A stretch of DNA of 64,000 nucleotides, from NCBI GenBank assembly GCA_964017065.1, contig OZ024783.1:12160313-12224312 (forward strand). Direction: 5' to 3'. The translations under genes were made by a program, and so were the position numbers. Positions 17,405 to 59,917 of the stretch are shown here, piece by piece. Numbering within the stretch: the first letter of the stretch is position 1; the number at the start of each line of letters is the position of its first letter. Under the pieces are notes generated by a model. It saw nothing but the letters and a program-made list of their open reading frames with translations. It was not told the DNA's origin and ran no database searches. Origin of the DNA: Haliclona indistincta. Taxonomy: Eukaryota; Porifera; Demospongiae; Haplosclerida; Chalinidae.

Positions 17405-18697
17405 CTACAGTTTAATGCACTGGCATGATTTCATGTTTGCTTCTTTTAATTTCCATTCATTGATATCGGCAAGAACATGGCTGGGAAGATACAATGATAG
17501 ATTTTTGAATACGGAAGCAGAGACCGCTTTCAAGCAAAGTTGATATAGTGGAGGAATTCCAAAGAAAAGAGCTACAGAATCAATATTATCTGGACATATC
17601 ACCCAATTCATTCGATGCTTTTCGTAGCCTCCCAAAGTCACAACAATGGCTTCAGAATATGAAGGGTAATATGTAGCTGTACTATGCCACTTGCGCCCAA
17701 TCATTTTTCTCTCTGGAATCATTAACTGCTGCCATGTCATTGAATTTGTATGAAAGACCCACGCTTCAGTTAGAAGCTCATCATTATTGTCTTGTCCCCA
17801 TAACATAAGAACCCGTTGCTCTTTCAAAAGTGGAAAGCTATCATTTGTGACATTTGGTCCAGTCTCCTGGTAAGGATAAAGCCAATTAGGCTGCTGGTGA
17901 TGAGTATGGTTTATCCATATGTGGTCTGGATTTGTGAGACATGCAGCAGTATGTAGAGAACGTCCTGATGGCCAAGGTTGATCATGTTTCAGTTGGTTGA
18001 TTGGTCCAACCCAGTGCCAAGTAGCCATGTTTAAAATGTACACATCATTAGTTCTGTGTGTTTGTTGTTGTCCTGCAAAAAGAAGTACTCTATACCGATC
18101 GATCTTGGTAAACGAGAAAGCTGCACATGGAGGAGGTTGCAATCCTGTGGTATGAGGGACAATCCACCGCTTGCAAGAAATGTGAAACAAATGCATCTCA
18201 TTTGTCCACATGCCAGTACCCGAATCAATCATATGATACTCTGCACCACTTTGATACATAACACCATTTGACTTCACTCCAAATCCTCCAAACACAACAA
18301 GTATGTCTTCGTCATACAAAACCATCCCACATAGATACTTTGCCAACGGTCCTTCTTGATCATTTACAGCACGCAAATGATGCCATTTAAAAGAGACCAA
18401 GTCTAGTTCGTACATGTCCTTGTAGTACGTCTTTGACAATCCGAACAGGCTTGAGCCACACCCTCCAAAAACGTACATTCGTCGGTTTGTAGCGACGCAA
18501 GATGGCGAGGTAAAGGATGGTGGGATAGAGGCATTCTGCTCGGCAGTTTGCACGCTGTGTTTGCTCCATTTCCCAGTGAGAAGATTCAATTCTTCCAACT
18601 GATCTATCCATTGAGGTCGATATACATTAACGTCACCTCGCCAACGATAGAGCTTATCACCCTCGACGCACAAGCACGATCCGATCCTTCTTGCCAT
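17405..18697 (-). CDS. Second kelch-repeat protein with BC-box/Cul2-box-like tail, intronless paralogue
   Basis: 430 residues from the Met before ARRIGSCLC, chosen because it aligns with the start of the paralogue at 15106-16368; the frame is open 12 codons further upstream. Shared blocks with the paralogue include YRWRGD, KYLCGMV, WTNEMHL, QPPPCAAFSFTKID and RVLLFAG, so they are tandem duplicates in the same orientation, but divergence is substantial. Kelch blades include MYVFGGCG, LVVFGGFG, VLMLWGQDN and VVTLGGYEK. The tail has PLYQLCLKAV (about 383-392), a BC-box match, and LPSHVLADI, a Cul2-box match. Conservation of both short motifs in paralogues that differ elsewhere in the tail supports a CUL2 ligase receptor function. 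Substrate unknown. Confidence 0.82.
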   Translation of the reverse strand: MARRIGSCLCVEGDKLYRWRGDVNVYRPQWIDQLEELNLLTGKWSKHSVQTAEQNASIPPSFTSPSCVATNRRMYVFGGCGSSLFGLSKTYYKDMYELDLVSFKWHHLRAVNDQEGPLAKYLCGMVLYDEDILVVFGGFGVKSNGVMYQSGAEYHMIDSGTGMWTNEMHLFHISCKRWIVPHTTGLQPPPCAAFSFTKIDRYRVLLFAGQQQTHRTNDVYILNMATWHWVGPINQLKHDQPWPSGRSLHTAACLTNPDHIWINHTHHQQPNWLYPYQETGPNVTNDSFPLLKEQRVLMLWGQDNNDELLTEAWVFHTNSMTWQQLMIPERKMIGRKWHSTATYYPSYSEAIVVTLGGYEKHRMNWVICPDNIDSVALFFGIPPLYQLCLKAVSASVFKNLSLYLPSHVLADINEWKLKEANMKSCQCIKL

Positions 18698-20010
18698 TTG
18701 GTAGTATAACATGCAATAATTATGTTTTATCACAGTTCTACAACAGGTGCAGGAAATGTGCAGCTTGCTACATGTTAGGTGCTTTCCGCGTTGGAGGCGT
18801 GAACAAATGTTCGCTTGCTTGTATTTGTCGAGTATTTGTCACGATGAGGTACCCGCCCACTGGGTGTCCAGAGATAGCAAGATGAGCTCTATAGACCCTG
18901 TTGGAAGAAGAGGTACATGGAAAAGCTTGCAATTGCATGTGTTGGGTTGGGTGAGTCAGAGGAACCTTCAGAGCTGTGGAGATGTAACCAGAGATACTAT
19001 ATTAGGGTAATATAGCATCTCTGATGTAACAGATTCGAGCAAAATAACAAAGTGCCCTTCTGTTGAGTATGGCGATATTTTTGTCTACTATATGTTGAGC
19101 GGCCAGGTACATAATACGAAGCAACAATTGATGCAATGGAATAGTTAGGAAGCTTAGAATTACTTCCAGTCAGGTCATGTTCAAGACATCAGAGTGCTAC
19201 AAGTAGTTGCCGTCATGAACCCTAGTCAGAATGCTCCTGTGAATGCACATCATTGGTGTTAAGTGTGTTGGTAGAGTTATTGCAGGCCACTGGGCATGCA
19301 TGGCTGGGTAAGTACGTGATAAGCAAGATAGGTGTACAGCACACTGATGATAGTGCAGGCTTGGTGATCGGTGTTCTCACATTGCTGCCATCCTCTTCAA
19401 GATGGAACAGTAAGAAATGGACACACGTTATGCACATGTATTGGAATCAGGTCTTTTCTTCCAAAGTGAGACAGATCTTTTAACAGTGCATAATTGTTCA
19501 TGAGCCAGCACAATCATCAACATTGACTTTACGCAACCTAAGGTGTGTTTAGTACCTATGTTTGAGGAGATTCCGAGGATGAACCCAAAATTTCATCCTC
19601 TGCAAGCTCTCTTATAACACCACCTATAGATGAAGAAAAACGACTTTTTTTGTGGCCTTAAATCACTTTTCTCAAAGGCAGCTGTGGTAAATGTTTTTAT
19701 TAAAAAGACTACCACTACTGACAGTGGACAAGCACCAAAAAACTCCTTTGCAATATCACATCATTTTACAATCCACGCCACAGTACATCAGAATTTGCAG
19801 AAGGAGAATGACTAGCTGAAGGTTACAGGAGATGAAGCCAAGTATCTTGCTAATTGCACCCGCTTACAATTACAATGTACAAACACCGGAAGGGTAGCAT
19901 CACGCTTTGGACCTATCTGCCGCACTTCAAGCTGTCAAAGTCACTAGTTGAACAAATCCCTTAGCAAGGTAGACTTCCAAAAAGTGGGGCCTTGACAGAA
20001 AAGGAGTATA
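18698..20010. other. Intergenic stretch, no gene recognised
   Basis: Several short open frames on both strands, none with a recognisable domain. No clear inverted repeats apart from the MITE that starts at 20011. Confidence 0.5.
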
Positions 20011-20146
20011 CAGTGGAACCTCTCTAATTAAGGCAGACACCATTGGGACCAACAAAAATCGTCCATTATAGAGAAGGTGTCCTCTGGTCAGGGGTTTATT
20101 ATACATCATGTGGGGTTCAGGGGTGTTCTCTAAGAGGGGACCCCTG
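20011..20146. mobile_element. MITE of the CAGTGGAACCCCTCT family, copy 3
   Basis: Ends CAGTGGAACCTCTCTAATTA and TCTAAGAGGGGACCCCTG with TA on both sides. About 136 bp, similar to copies at 14620 and 16475. Confidence 0.8.
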
Positions 20147-20221
20147 TATTGCTACGAAGAGCTTATGAAACAATCTCATTCATCATTTACATACTACTGG
20201 TCTACACATTATTTGTCCTAC

Positions 20222-20900
20222 CTATCCATATCTTGGAGCTTCACCAGATGGGTTAATAAGCTGTACTTCCTTATAGTATGCGGAATTCTGTTCCAACCAT
20301 CTAAAAGTGGTAAATATAAACGCGCTATCACTCGCAAGATCGTAGAAGGCTGGAAGATCGTAGAAGGCTGTAGGCAATTTTGCATCTGAACCACAGACCA
20401 TACGTAGGACTGATCCCATTTGTCTAGACTTTTGTAAAAGGTGGTTGCTCAATTCTCTTGCAAGGCCACCGTGACTGGCAGAAAGAATCAGTGGGGTAAA
20501 TGAGGCGTGCTCCACATCTCTAAGTCTTGGGCCATATGTTCTTCTCTTTTGTAATTCGTGCTTTTTGAAGCATTTGTCAAGTGAAGATGGGCTGTTGGAG
20601 GCATGAGGATTGAAAACTCTAACACCCAAGGAAGCAATTCTCACATCTTCCACCCCAGAAGCTATCGGCAGAGATATCAAGTCTGGCTCCACCTGAAGTG
20701 TTGGTGGAGATGGTAGAGAAGGCTTCACCTGATAGAGGTAGGAGATCATGCTTTACGCGGACGTCATTGCAGACTTCAGTCAAGAGATCTGCAGTCAAAT
20801 CTCTGATTCGCTGATTTTATTATGTCGTAGTGATGGGAAGCCTGCAGGAGAGAGCGTGTACAACGGAGCTCGAGAATGTGGCCCCACATACATGTAGGCA
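20222..20900 (-). pseudogene. Decayed non-LTR (LINE) reverse-transcriptase 3' region
   Basis: Read on the minus strand, successive frames give FSSSVVHALSC, LTADLLTEVCNDV, SGGARLDISADSFWGGR, VRVFNPHAS and RLRDVEHASFTPLILSAS. These are recognisable as the C-terminal part of LINE reverse-transcriptase ORFs of invertebrates, after the catalytic domain. At least two frame changes (near 20650 and 20800) and missing upstream domains show it is dead. The longest intact frame is 20222-20749. It lies just upstream of CDC5L on the opposite strand. Confidence 0.7.
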
Positions 20901-21144
20901 CTGTATAATCAATCACTGCAGCTAGCTTGAGGGAAGTCTGGCGGGCGCGGGAGTCCAGCCTGCGCATTCGCGCGCAACAGTCTGACTCGAGTCGGATATT
21001 TCCGCGCACGAGCATATTCCGGAGTTCCAACCACCTGTTTGCCCCAGAGCTTCAACTTTAGTCAAGGGTGCGTCGATCTTCATACATTGAAGGTTGTAGA
21101 AGTTTATATGTGTAGAAGTGTGCTTGACCAAGAGATATTCGAAA

Positions 21145-53807
<32,663 letters not shown>

Positions 53808-54107
53808 CAATTATTATACACAACTCACTGTAGCTGAGAATGCACTGCTGACTATAATTTTAATGTGATTGCGTTGCTTTCAGTTACACGACAATGACAG
53901 ACAGATGAAGAGGATTGTGTAGCAATAGACAAATGACTCCATAACACATGATATGTTTGTCTCATTCCCTTTTTCAAGCACGGCGGGTAAACATTTATGA
54001 TCAAGACATAAACCAATACCGATTAGGACACATAAGTTAATTTTAGGTTTGTGAAATTGCGTATTTTCATGGTATTTAGGAATTGAAAGGTGCCTGTTGA
54101 AAACTAG
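53808..54107. other. CDC5L 3' flank
   Basis: No gene seen. No AATAAA was recognised in the first 250 bases after the stop codon, so the CDC5L poly(A) site is unassigned. Confidence 0.4.
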
Positions 54108-54313
54108 CCTCCTCCCCAGGCCACACCCCTCTCATGATTAAAATCGAGGTTTGATGGCCTGGTTACACGGCCTCCTGTAAAATCCGGAATTCCGGACGTC
54201 AAAATTTGTATACATCTTTTCGGTGCGAATCACACGTAAGCGGCGGGCGCGGTAGGCGTGCCATTTCAACGTGCGAGTTACACCCCTTGGTTAGAAGCGT
54301 GTTCATTGCAGTG

Positions 54314-54491
54314 ATTTAACTCATGTCATCTACATAATTGCGGGGCATGCTACACCTGTCCTGTTTCCATACAGGGTTTGGCGATTATCGAGACCGGATG
54401 TGGGCGTTCCTACCCCGCCCTCTAACGAATAGCGGGTACTTGAGGGTTTACGGGGTCCGCAGTGTCAGTTGTGGACCCCAGAAGCTTCCCC
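54314..54491 (-). repeat. Split direct repeat B2 of the Ngaro-like element
   Basis: 178 bp, starting TTTAACTCATGTCATC and ending GAAGCTTCCCC on the plus strand. Differs from 54738-54915 at about two positions. Confidence 0.8.
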
Positions 54492-54737
54492 TTCACGGCC
54501 TCGAATAGTCACACCCATGGGCACACACAGGTGGAGAGAAAAAAAATGCCAACCCGAATGTAACCGGGGACAGGTGGGATGGGGATCTCTAGTCGCGCCT
54601 CTACCTAGTACCTGTAGCTGCTCGTGCGCTCAAACTGTCGAGCATGCGTGTAGCTGCCCTGGAACGCATGGCATGGCCTCACGTGATGCGCGGTCTGATC
54701 TAACTCGTTAACTTGGTTTAACATGGGTTAAACCTCA

Positions 54738-54915
54738 TTTAACTCATGTCATCTACATAATTGCGGAGCATGCTACACCTGTCCTGTTTCCATACAGGGT
54801 TTGGCGATTATCGAGACCGGAAGTGGGCGTTCCTACCCCGCCCTCTAACGAATAGCGGGTACTTGAGGGTTTACGGGGTCCGCAGTGTCAGTTGTGGACC
54901 CCAGAAGCTTCCCCC
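54738..54915 (-). repeat. Split direct repeat B1 of the Ngaro-like element
   Basis: Second 178-bp copy, between the recombinase gene and the spacer 54492-54737, which would be A2. The expected A1 copy upstream of the missing 5' genes is absent. Confidence 0.75.
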
Positions 54916-55096
54916 AAGCCGGGTGGTACACCCGGACTCCCCAAGTACCCAGTTCCTCACCGCTGGATATCTGTCCTTTGATGCGCGTCGCTGTTGGCCA
55001 CCCATACGCCACTGCTACGCCATAACATTAAACATCACCCTGACTAATAATGTTGATATGCATACTGTCTATTGCTAAGATGTCCTATTCCAGTGC

Positions 55097-56119
55097 TCAT
55101 TGACGTGGTTCTTGCCGCCCCCGCAACAGGGCACCTGAGTAGCCTGCTAGCGTGTCCCTGGGCGTGCGGATGTACCGGTGAAACGCGTCGCTGTTCCACC
55201 GCCCCATCAGGCGGATGACAGAGTCCTCTAGACCGGCCTCCAGAGCAGCAGTGGCAGCCCCTATGCGAAAACTATGACCTGCATAGGCTCCCGGCTGGTA
55301 CCCTACCGATGATAAGGCCCGCCGTACTCTCTCAACAAACGCCGACTTGGTGAGTGGTGATCCGTCGTGGAAGCGGAAGAAGGGACCCGGGGCCGGTCCG
55401 CGAAGCTCAATGTAGCCTAGCATTTCGGAGACGGGACAGGCGGGTCCACAAGTGCGACCCAGGTAGACATCTACGCCCTTCCCTAGCTGGTCGCACTTCG
55501 ACCTTTTCAAGTGGATGCGGATCATGGAGGGGGGCTTCCCATCGTCCGCCGCTACGTCGCCCCAGGCGAGATGGAACCGCTGGTCGAACGCTGATTGCGA
55601 TGGCAAAGTAATTTCACCAGCCCGGAAGAAACCAAAGAAACTAGCTGTGGCTGCAGCCCTGAGTAAGGCCAGGTCGTGCGCTGTGTGCTCTGGAGCGCCA
55701 GACGGGGTGACCCAAGCGCTTAGTATGCCATTCAAGATAACGGGTGTAATCGGGAGGCGCTGCTTCCGGGACGAAGGCGTCTCTCCTGTAGCCCTCGCTT
55801 TTGCCACCCCCGCTTGCAAAAGCTTGAGGCGTGGCATCGTACACGCCTTATCCGGTTCAGGTAACCCTTTGCTAATCTGGGCGTTGCGTACACCTGCTAG
55901 ATATGATTTGATTGTGCTAGGGGACAGTCCCTCTTGAGCTAACGATGCTACAAATCGGCACAACAACAATTCATCAACCGGAAATGGGTTAACAACATTG
56001 AACTTAGCACAAAATGCCGTGAAACGGTTGACCGCTACTTTGTATGCTTTGTGAGTGGATTGAGCTAGGCCGAGGTAACAATATCCGTGAATGGTCGCAT
56101 CCAAGCTGGAGAGGTCCAC
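55097..56119 (-). CDS. Tyrosine recombinase of a Ngaro/DIRS-like retrotransposon
   Basis: 340 residues, uninterrupted. Role: integrates the circular cDNA of YR retrotransposons instead of a DDE integrase. Seen: an N-terminal SAM-like core-binding domain (AQSTHKAYKVAVNRFTAFC, LSPSTIKSYLAGVRN) and a catalytic domain with the first Arg in FFGFFRAGEI, HSFRIGAAT (HxxR) and the closing GRWNSDAFHRYIR with the nucleophilic Tyr. All catalytic residues are therefore present. It overlaps the RNase H frame by 55 bp in another frame, as is common in these elements. Composition is clearly GC-richer than the surrounding introns. Split direct repeats downstream, rather than DIRS-type inverted repeats, favour Ngaro. 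Confidence 0.9.
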   Translation of the reverse strand: MDLSSLDATIHGYCYLGLAQSTHKAYKVAVNRFTAFCAKFNVVNPFPVDELLLCRFVASLAQEGLSPSTIKSYLAGVRNAQISKGLPEPDKACTMPRLKLLQAGVAKARATGETPSSRKQRLPITPVILNGILSAWVTPSGAPEHTAHDLALLRAAATASFFGFFRAGEITLPSQSAFDQRFHLAWGDVAADDGKPPSMIRIHLKRSKCDQLGKGVDVYLGRTCGPACPVSEMLGYIELRGPAPGPFFRFHDGSPLTKSAFVERVRRALSSVGYQPGAYAGHSFRIGAATAALEAGLEDSVIRLMGRWNSDAFHRYIRTPRDTLAGYSGALLRGRQEPRQ

Positions 56120-56646
56120 ATTGCCTCCGTATCCAACAGTAGCTCCGGTAGCAGTGGGGGGATGGGCATGGGGAGTGGCCGTGCTTTGGTTCTCTGCAGA
56201 AAGGAAGACAGCCGATCACGAGACAGATCGTCAGCTAGACTGTTGTCTGAGCCTGCAATGTGTTCAACTGTTATAACAAATTGGTACTTTGCTTCGATGA
56301 AGAATAGGCAGCGTAGCAGGTGCGTAATGTGCTGCTCCTTGCTTGTGCGAGATAAGAGCATATCAATAACAGACTGGTTGTCACAGTAACCACGAACGCG
56401 CCTGCCCTTCCATTGAGGTCCCCAGACTGCTGTGGACAGGACAACCGCAAATAGCTCCTTAAAGGCAATACCAATCTGTAAACTTGCGGGCCACTTGAAC
56501 TGCCACCAGTTGTCATCTGACCACGCCCCACACCCCCAAGATCCTGATGCGTCCGACGTGAATTCTAGCTCAGCTCCAGTCTCGGGAGGGAAAAAGGCAA
56601 CTCCATTCCAGTGATCTGATAAACATGGTAAAATCGGTGCGGTCAA
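56065..56646 (-). pseudogene. RNase H portion of the Ngaro-like polyprotein, 5'-truncated
   Basis: 193 residues remain open: EFTSDASGSWGCGAW (first catalytic Asp), AFKELFAVVLS (Glu), YCDNQSVIDML (Asp) and HIAGSDNSLADDLSR (last Asp) give a full RNase H active-site set. The reverse-transcriptase domain that should precede it is missing: similarity stops at about 56650, where unrelated transposase sequence of opposite orientation begins. The first Met is just the first one left after truncation. Confidence 0.85.
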
Positions 56647-56652
56647 CAGGCA

Positions 56653-57430
56653 ATGCCCGATTTTGGCCGGTCAAAATTCTCGACCATGGTCCCACATGTG
56701 AGTACAGGACCAATTGGAGTGACCACCCCTTGCAGTAGTGGATCAGGTACAGATGTCTCACACTCAAATTCAAGGCAGAGTAATGAAGAAGTTGAAAGTG
56801 GTGTGGACAGAGAGATTGAATTAGCTGGTAACAGGCAAAGTGATGAAGAGGCCGAAGGGCAAGATGAAGCGGTTGAATTAGATGGCGACAGGCAAAGTAA
56901 TGTCCAATCATTTTTTGCAACATCTACAATGACCAGTTTAATCCCTCAAAAATCTTCTGTTGTTACAATTGTACAAGAAAATGACAAAGCAACAAAATTC
57001 TACACTGGACTTGTATCATGGAATTTGTTTGAATATGTCCTGAATGTCCATGAAATCCCAATAAACACATCACTCATCACAGCGAGTTCCTGAACAAAGG
57101 TGATTCAATCTTTAGTTAGCTGACAGAGGGTTTGATAATGCCGATGATCTTGGTGTCCATGGTGCCCGACTACAGTGCAGATACCTAGTTTATGGAGGGA
57201 AGCAGCAACTAAGTTTGCACAAAGTGGAAGTGTCCGAAAAGGTCTCAGAAGTCCGTATACATGTCAAGCGAGTGATAGGTCTCCTAAAAACAAATACAAA
57301 ATTCTGCGAGGAACTCTCCCACCAAGAACAAGCATGATTCTCAAGATTGTGCAAACATAGATAGAATTTTAACTGTGTGTGCAGCTCTTGTCCTTCAATT
57401 GTTCCTATTGAATTCAAATTCAACAAGAGA
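56653..57430 (+). pseudogene. Decayed DDE transposase (PIF/Harbinger-like, ISL2EU-type)
   Basis: The frame 56653-57093 contains ENDKATKFYTGLVSWNLFEY, typical of the region before the catalytic core. After a stop and a jump, about 57130-57330 gives ADRGFDNADDLGVHGARLQ-like and RIHVKRVIGLLKNKYKILRG-like stretches in shifting frames; these resemble the end of DDE_Tnp_4 domains. The central catalytic region is missing. The Ngaro truncation point abuts its 5' side. Confidence 0.6.
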
Positions 57431-57867
57431 GGCTGTATCGTTCGTGACTCAAATGGAAGACTGATCACAGTTGCATCCAAATCAGGAAATCTGTATCAAG
57501 TGCTTGTAAGATCGACTTTGCTGATTAATAATTGAAAAAAACAAACAGTAAAGTTAACAAAAATCACATGATGTACAAACAAGGAATGATTTCTTATTGA
57601 CAATGCTGTCGTTTGCATTCAATAGAACAGAACCATGTGTCTTGCGACCAAATAGGGATTGTCCTGTAAACCCAAGCCAGCTAGCTCGAGTTTTTGCGGA
57701 TATCTGTCTTTGGTGGCTATATCTAGGCCTTGGAAGTAGGAACTCATGTCCCGCTAACCTGTACACGCTCTCACCAAGGGGTGTAACTTACACGCCACGG
57801 TGCGAAAACGCCTACTTGCCGCATCGCACCTAGTGACGTGCGATTCGCACCGAAAAGGTCTATATGA
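57431..57867. other. Residual sequence between transposase remnant and foldback array
   Basis: 57427-57513 reads GCIVRDSNGRLITVASKSGN in one frame, faintly like a copia pre-integrase stretch, not secure. From 57770, CACCAAGGGGTGTAAC and GTGCGATTCGCACCGAAAAG mirror the left part of the 54169-59316 element. Confidence 0.35.
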
Positions 57868-58500
57868 ACAATGGAGAAAAATTGAGAGAGAAAACCCAGA
57901 CTGCTACTAAACCCAAGACCCTAAAAACCTTCGCCTAACAGCGCCCAGTATGGATCTAACAGCGCCCAGTATTCGCCTAACAGCACCCAGTATGGACCTA
58001 TAAACGGTGCCCAGTATGGACCTAACGGCGCCCAGTATTCGCCTAACAGCGCCCAGTATTCGCCTAACAACACCCAGTATTCGCCTAACAGCACCCAGTA
58101 TGGACCTATAAACGGTGCCCAGTATGGACCTAACGGCGCCCAGTATTCGCCTAACAGCGCCCAGTATTCGCCTAACAACACCCAGTATTCGCCTAACAGC
58201 ACCCAGTATGGACCTATAAACGGTGCCCAGTATGGACCTAACGGCGCCCAGTATTCGCCTAACAGCGCCCAGTATTCGCCTAACTGAGCCCACGTAAGGC
58301 GAATACTGGGCGCTGTTAGGCGAATACTGGGCGCCGTTGGGTCCATACTGGGCACTGACGCACTGTTAGGCGAATACTGGGTGCTGTTAGGCGAATACTG
58401 GGCGCTGTTAGGTCCATACTGGGCTCTGTTAGGCGAAGGTTTTTAGGGTCTTGGGTTTAGTAGCAGTACCTGGGTTTTCTCTCTCAATTTTTCACCGTTA
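57868..58500. repeat. Foldback element: 60-bp inverted arms around a 21-bp minisatellite hairpin
   Basis: Arms about 57870-57935 and 58432-58497 (TTGAGAGAGAAAACCCAG and CCAAGACCCTAAAAACCTTC, mirrored). Between them about 17 units of CCTAACAGCGCCCAGTATTCG in one orientation, then about 7 in the opposite one. Units form a higher-order repeat of 108 bp: the variant GGACCTATAAACGGTGCC recurs three times at that spacing. The long open frames here are repeat translations, not genes. Confidence 0.9.
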
Positions 58501-58531
58501 TCATACAATTTTTGACATCCGGAATTCCGTA

Positions 58532-59303
58532 ATAGGCCATTCCCAGTAAGAGCAAAGTATGCGTGGAATGTATGCGTGGGCGTACAGCTCTTGCCTACCT
58601 GGCACTGGAGTGCGAGATGATTACGTAATGGCTGGCGTTTATACACGAATTTATATGGCGCTTATGAGAAATATAGCGATACTTTTAGCGTCTGTGTAGC
58701 GATCTCCGTATACCGCACAACCGCGTGGCCTTACTTGCCGTCTTCGTCCAAGCATGCTCTGTGGAAGGATAAAGCCGCGAGGATAGGCACCAGCGTTGGC
58801 GAGCTACAGACGCACAAGCAAGGGCTACTTCGACGAAGAATATGGCCACTACTAGTGCAAGCTGCTCTCAGGATGCAGTTGCTGTGTATCTGGAAGACGG
58901 AGATATTGAGGGAGTTACTTTGGAGGAACCCTTGGGAGCCAAGACAATCCCACAACTACGCTGGTGGCTTGTGTGTCACGGGAGGTAGCAGGCTACGTTG
59001 CCCTTGCTTGAGCGTCTGTAGCTCGCCAACGCCGGTGCCTATCCTCTTGGAATCTTTATCCTTCCACAGAGCATGCTTGGAAGAAGACGGCAAGCAAGGC
59101 CACGCGGTTGTGCGGTATACGGAGATCGCTACACAGACGCTAAAAGTATCGCTATATTTCTCATAAGCGCCATATAAATTTGTGTATAAACGCCAGCCAT
59201 TACGTAATCATCTCGCACTCCAGGCTAGCCCGGAAGCCAATTTACCAGTCATTAACGCTAATGAAATTCTTTAGGCTCTTATTGGGAATGGCCTATTCCG
59301 GAT
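58532..59303 (+). mobile_element. Long-TIR element (TAGGCCATTCCCA ends), copy 1
   Basis: Ends TAGGCCATTCCCAGTAAGAG and TTATTGGGAATGGCCTA. Arms of about 250 bp include GATTACGTAATGGCTGGCGT and AGCGATCTCCGTATACCGCA and are near-identical when inverted. The unique centre, about 58835-58990, is conserved in copy 2 (61563-62333) and reads MATTSASCSQDAVAVYLEDG then TIPQLRWWLVCHGR. Inserted in the 54169-59316 element. Confidence 0.85.
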
Positions 59304-59777
59304 TTTACAGGAGGCCCTGGTTACACTCGCGACAAAAACTGTCGCCCGATAAAAGTTTTTGTATCTATGTTTACGTGACGCCCTGCCCATACCAATACCG
59401 TCGTTCTAACGTAAGCCTTCGTCTGTTCATTCTCACTGGTTTCATGGGTTTGTTGGCGCACAAGGAGCATCCTAGTATAAGCGACAATGGAGCTAAACAA
59501 AAATTTATGCAGCAGCAGAAGTTGAGCAGGCTTGGTGAACTTACGTATAAGAACGGTTACGTTGTACGTCAAGCAATAGTGGCGCGATGGATTCGCGCGC
59601 TGTAACCTGCTCGCGACCCCACGATTTTGTGGGGTAGTTGCGACAGTTTTTGTGGCGAGTGTTACCAGGCCCTCTCTCGGTAATTGCAAATTAATTAGAG
59701 GGTGGGGCCTGGGGCGGAGGCTAGTTGAAAACTGGCTATATACGTTACAGCACTATGAAATGAATAAATATGATTAA

Positions 59778-59917
59778 TCTGGGGGTTCCAGCGTCGGAAA
59801 TTTCAGATCCGAAGCCGATTTTTCAGTTTACACCCGTTACCCACCCACTACGTCATTCTGCATCATTATAATGATATTCATAATCGGCGATTGATTATTC
59901 ATGGTGTTAATTATAAA
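59778..59917. repeat. Single end of the GGGGGTTCCAG family
   Basis: CTGGGGGTTCCAGCGTCGGA and CCGTTACCCACCCAC resemble the left end of 33586-34313. Cut off by the palindrome repeat at 59918; no matching right end found. Confidence 0.5.

Larger units (their letters stand above)
54169..59316. mobile_element. 5.1-kb element with GGCCTCCTGTAAAATCCGG ends and 9-10-bp target duplication
   Basis: Left end GGCCTCCTGTAAAATCCGGA, right end CCGGATTTTACAGGAGGCC, flanked on both sides by CTGGTTACAC. Further in, the left TCTTTTCGGTGCGAATCACA is mirrored at about 57840-57865 by GTGCGATTCGCACCGAAAAG, and GGTGTAAC sub-terminal motifs also face each other. It has since received the Ngaro-like element, the foldback array (57868-58500) and the 58532-59303 element. 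Confidence 0.75.
54108..59733. mobile_element. Nest of transposons inside an outer MITE
   Basis: Outermost ends: CTAGCCTCCTCCCCAGGCC (54108) and GGCCTGGGGCGGAGGCTAG (59733), the family also at 40264 and 22617. Next layer: GGCCTGGTTACAC at 54155 and GTGTTACCAGGCC at about 59672. Inside that is a 5.1-kb element at 54169-59316. The right half of the middle layer, 59313-59672, still has a strong TIR-like pair, CTCGCGACAAAAACTGTCGC and its mirror. Confidence 0.75.

Noticed and set aside
57907..58293. CRISPR-like array
   Set aside because: Units are contiguous 21-bp tandem repeats without unique spacers, in an animal genome, so it is a minisatellite.
57907..58355. Long open frames of repeated RRILGAV / LGEYWALLGEYW type
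   Set aside because: They are translations of the 21-bp minisatellite on the minus strand. Because the unit length is a multiple of three, any frame without a stop stays open. No start context, splice site or domain.
58735..59166. 143-residue open frame (and its inverted twin at 61683-62117) as a real gene
   Set aside because: Its two ends are encoded by the inverted arms of the element and are mirror translations of each other; only the centre, in a different frame, looks protein-like.
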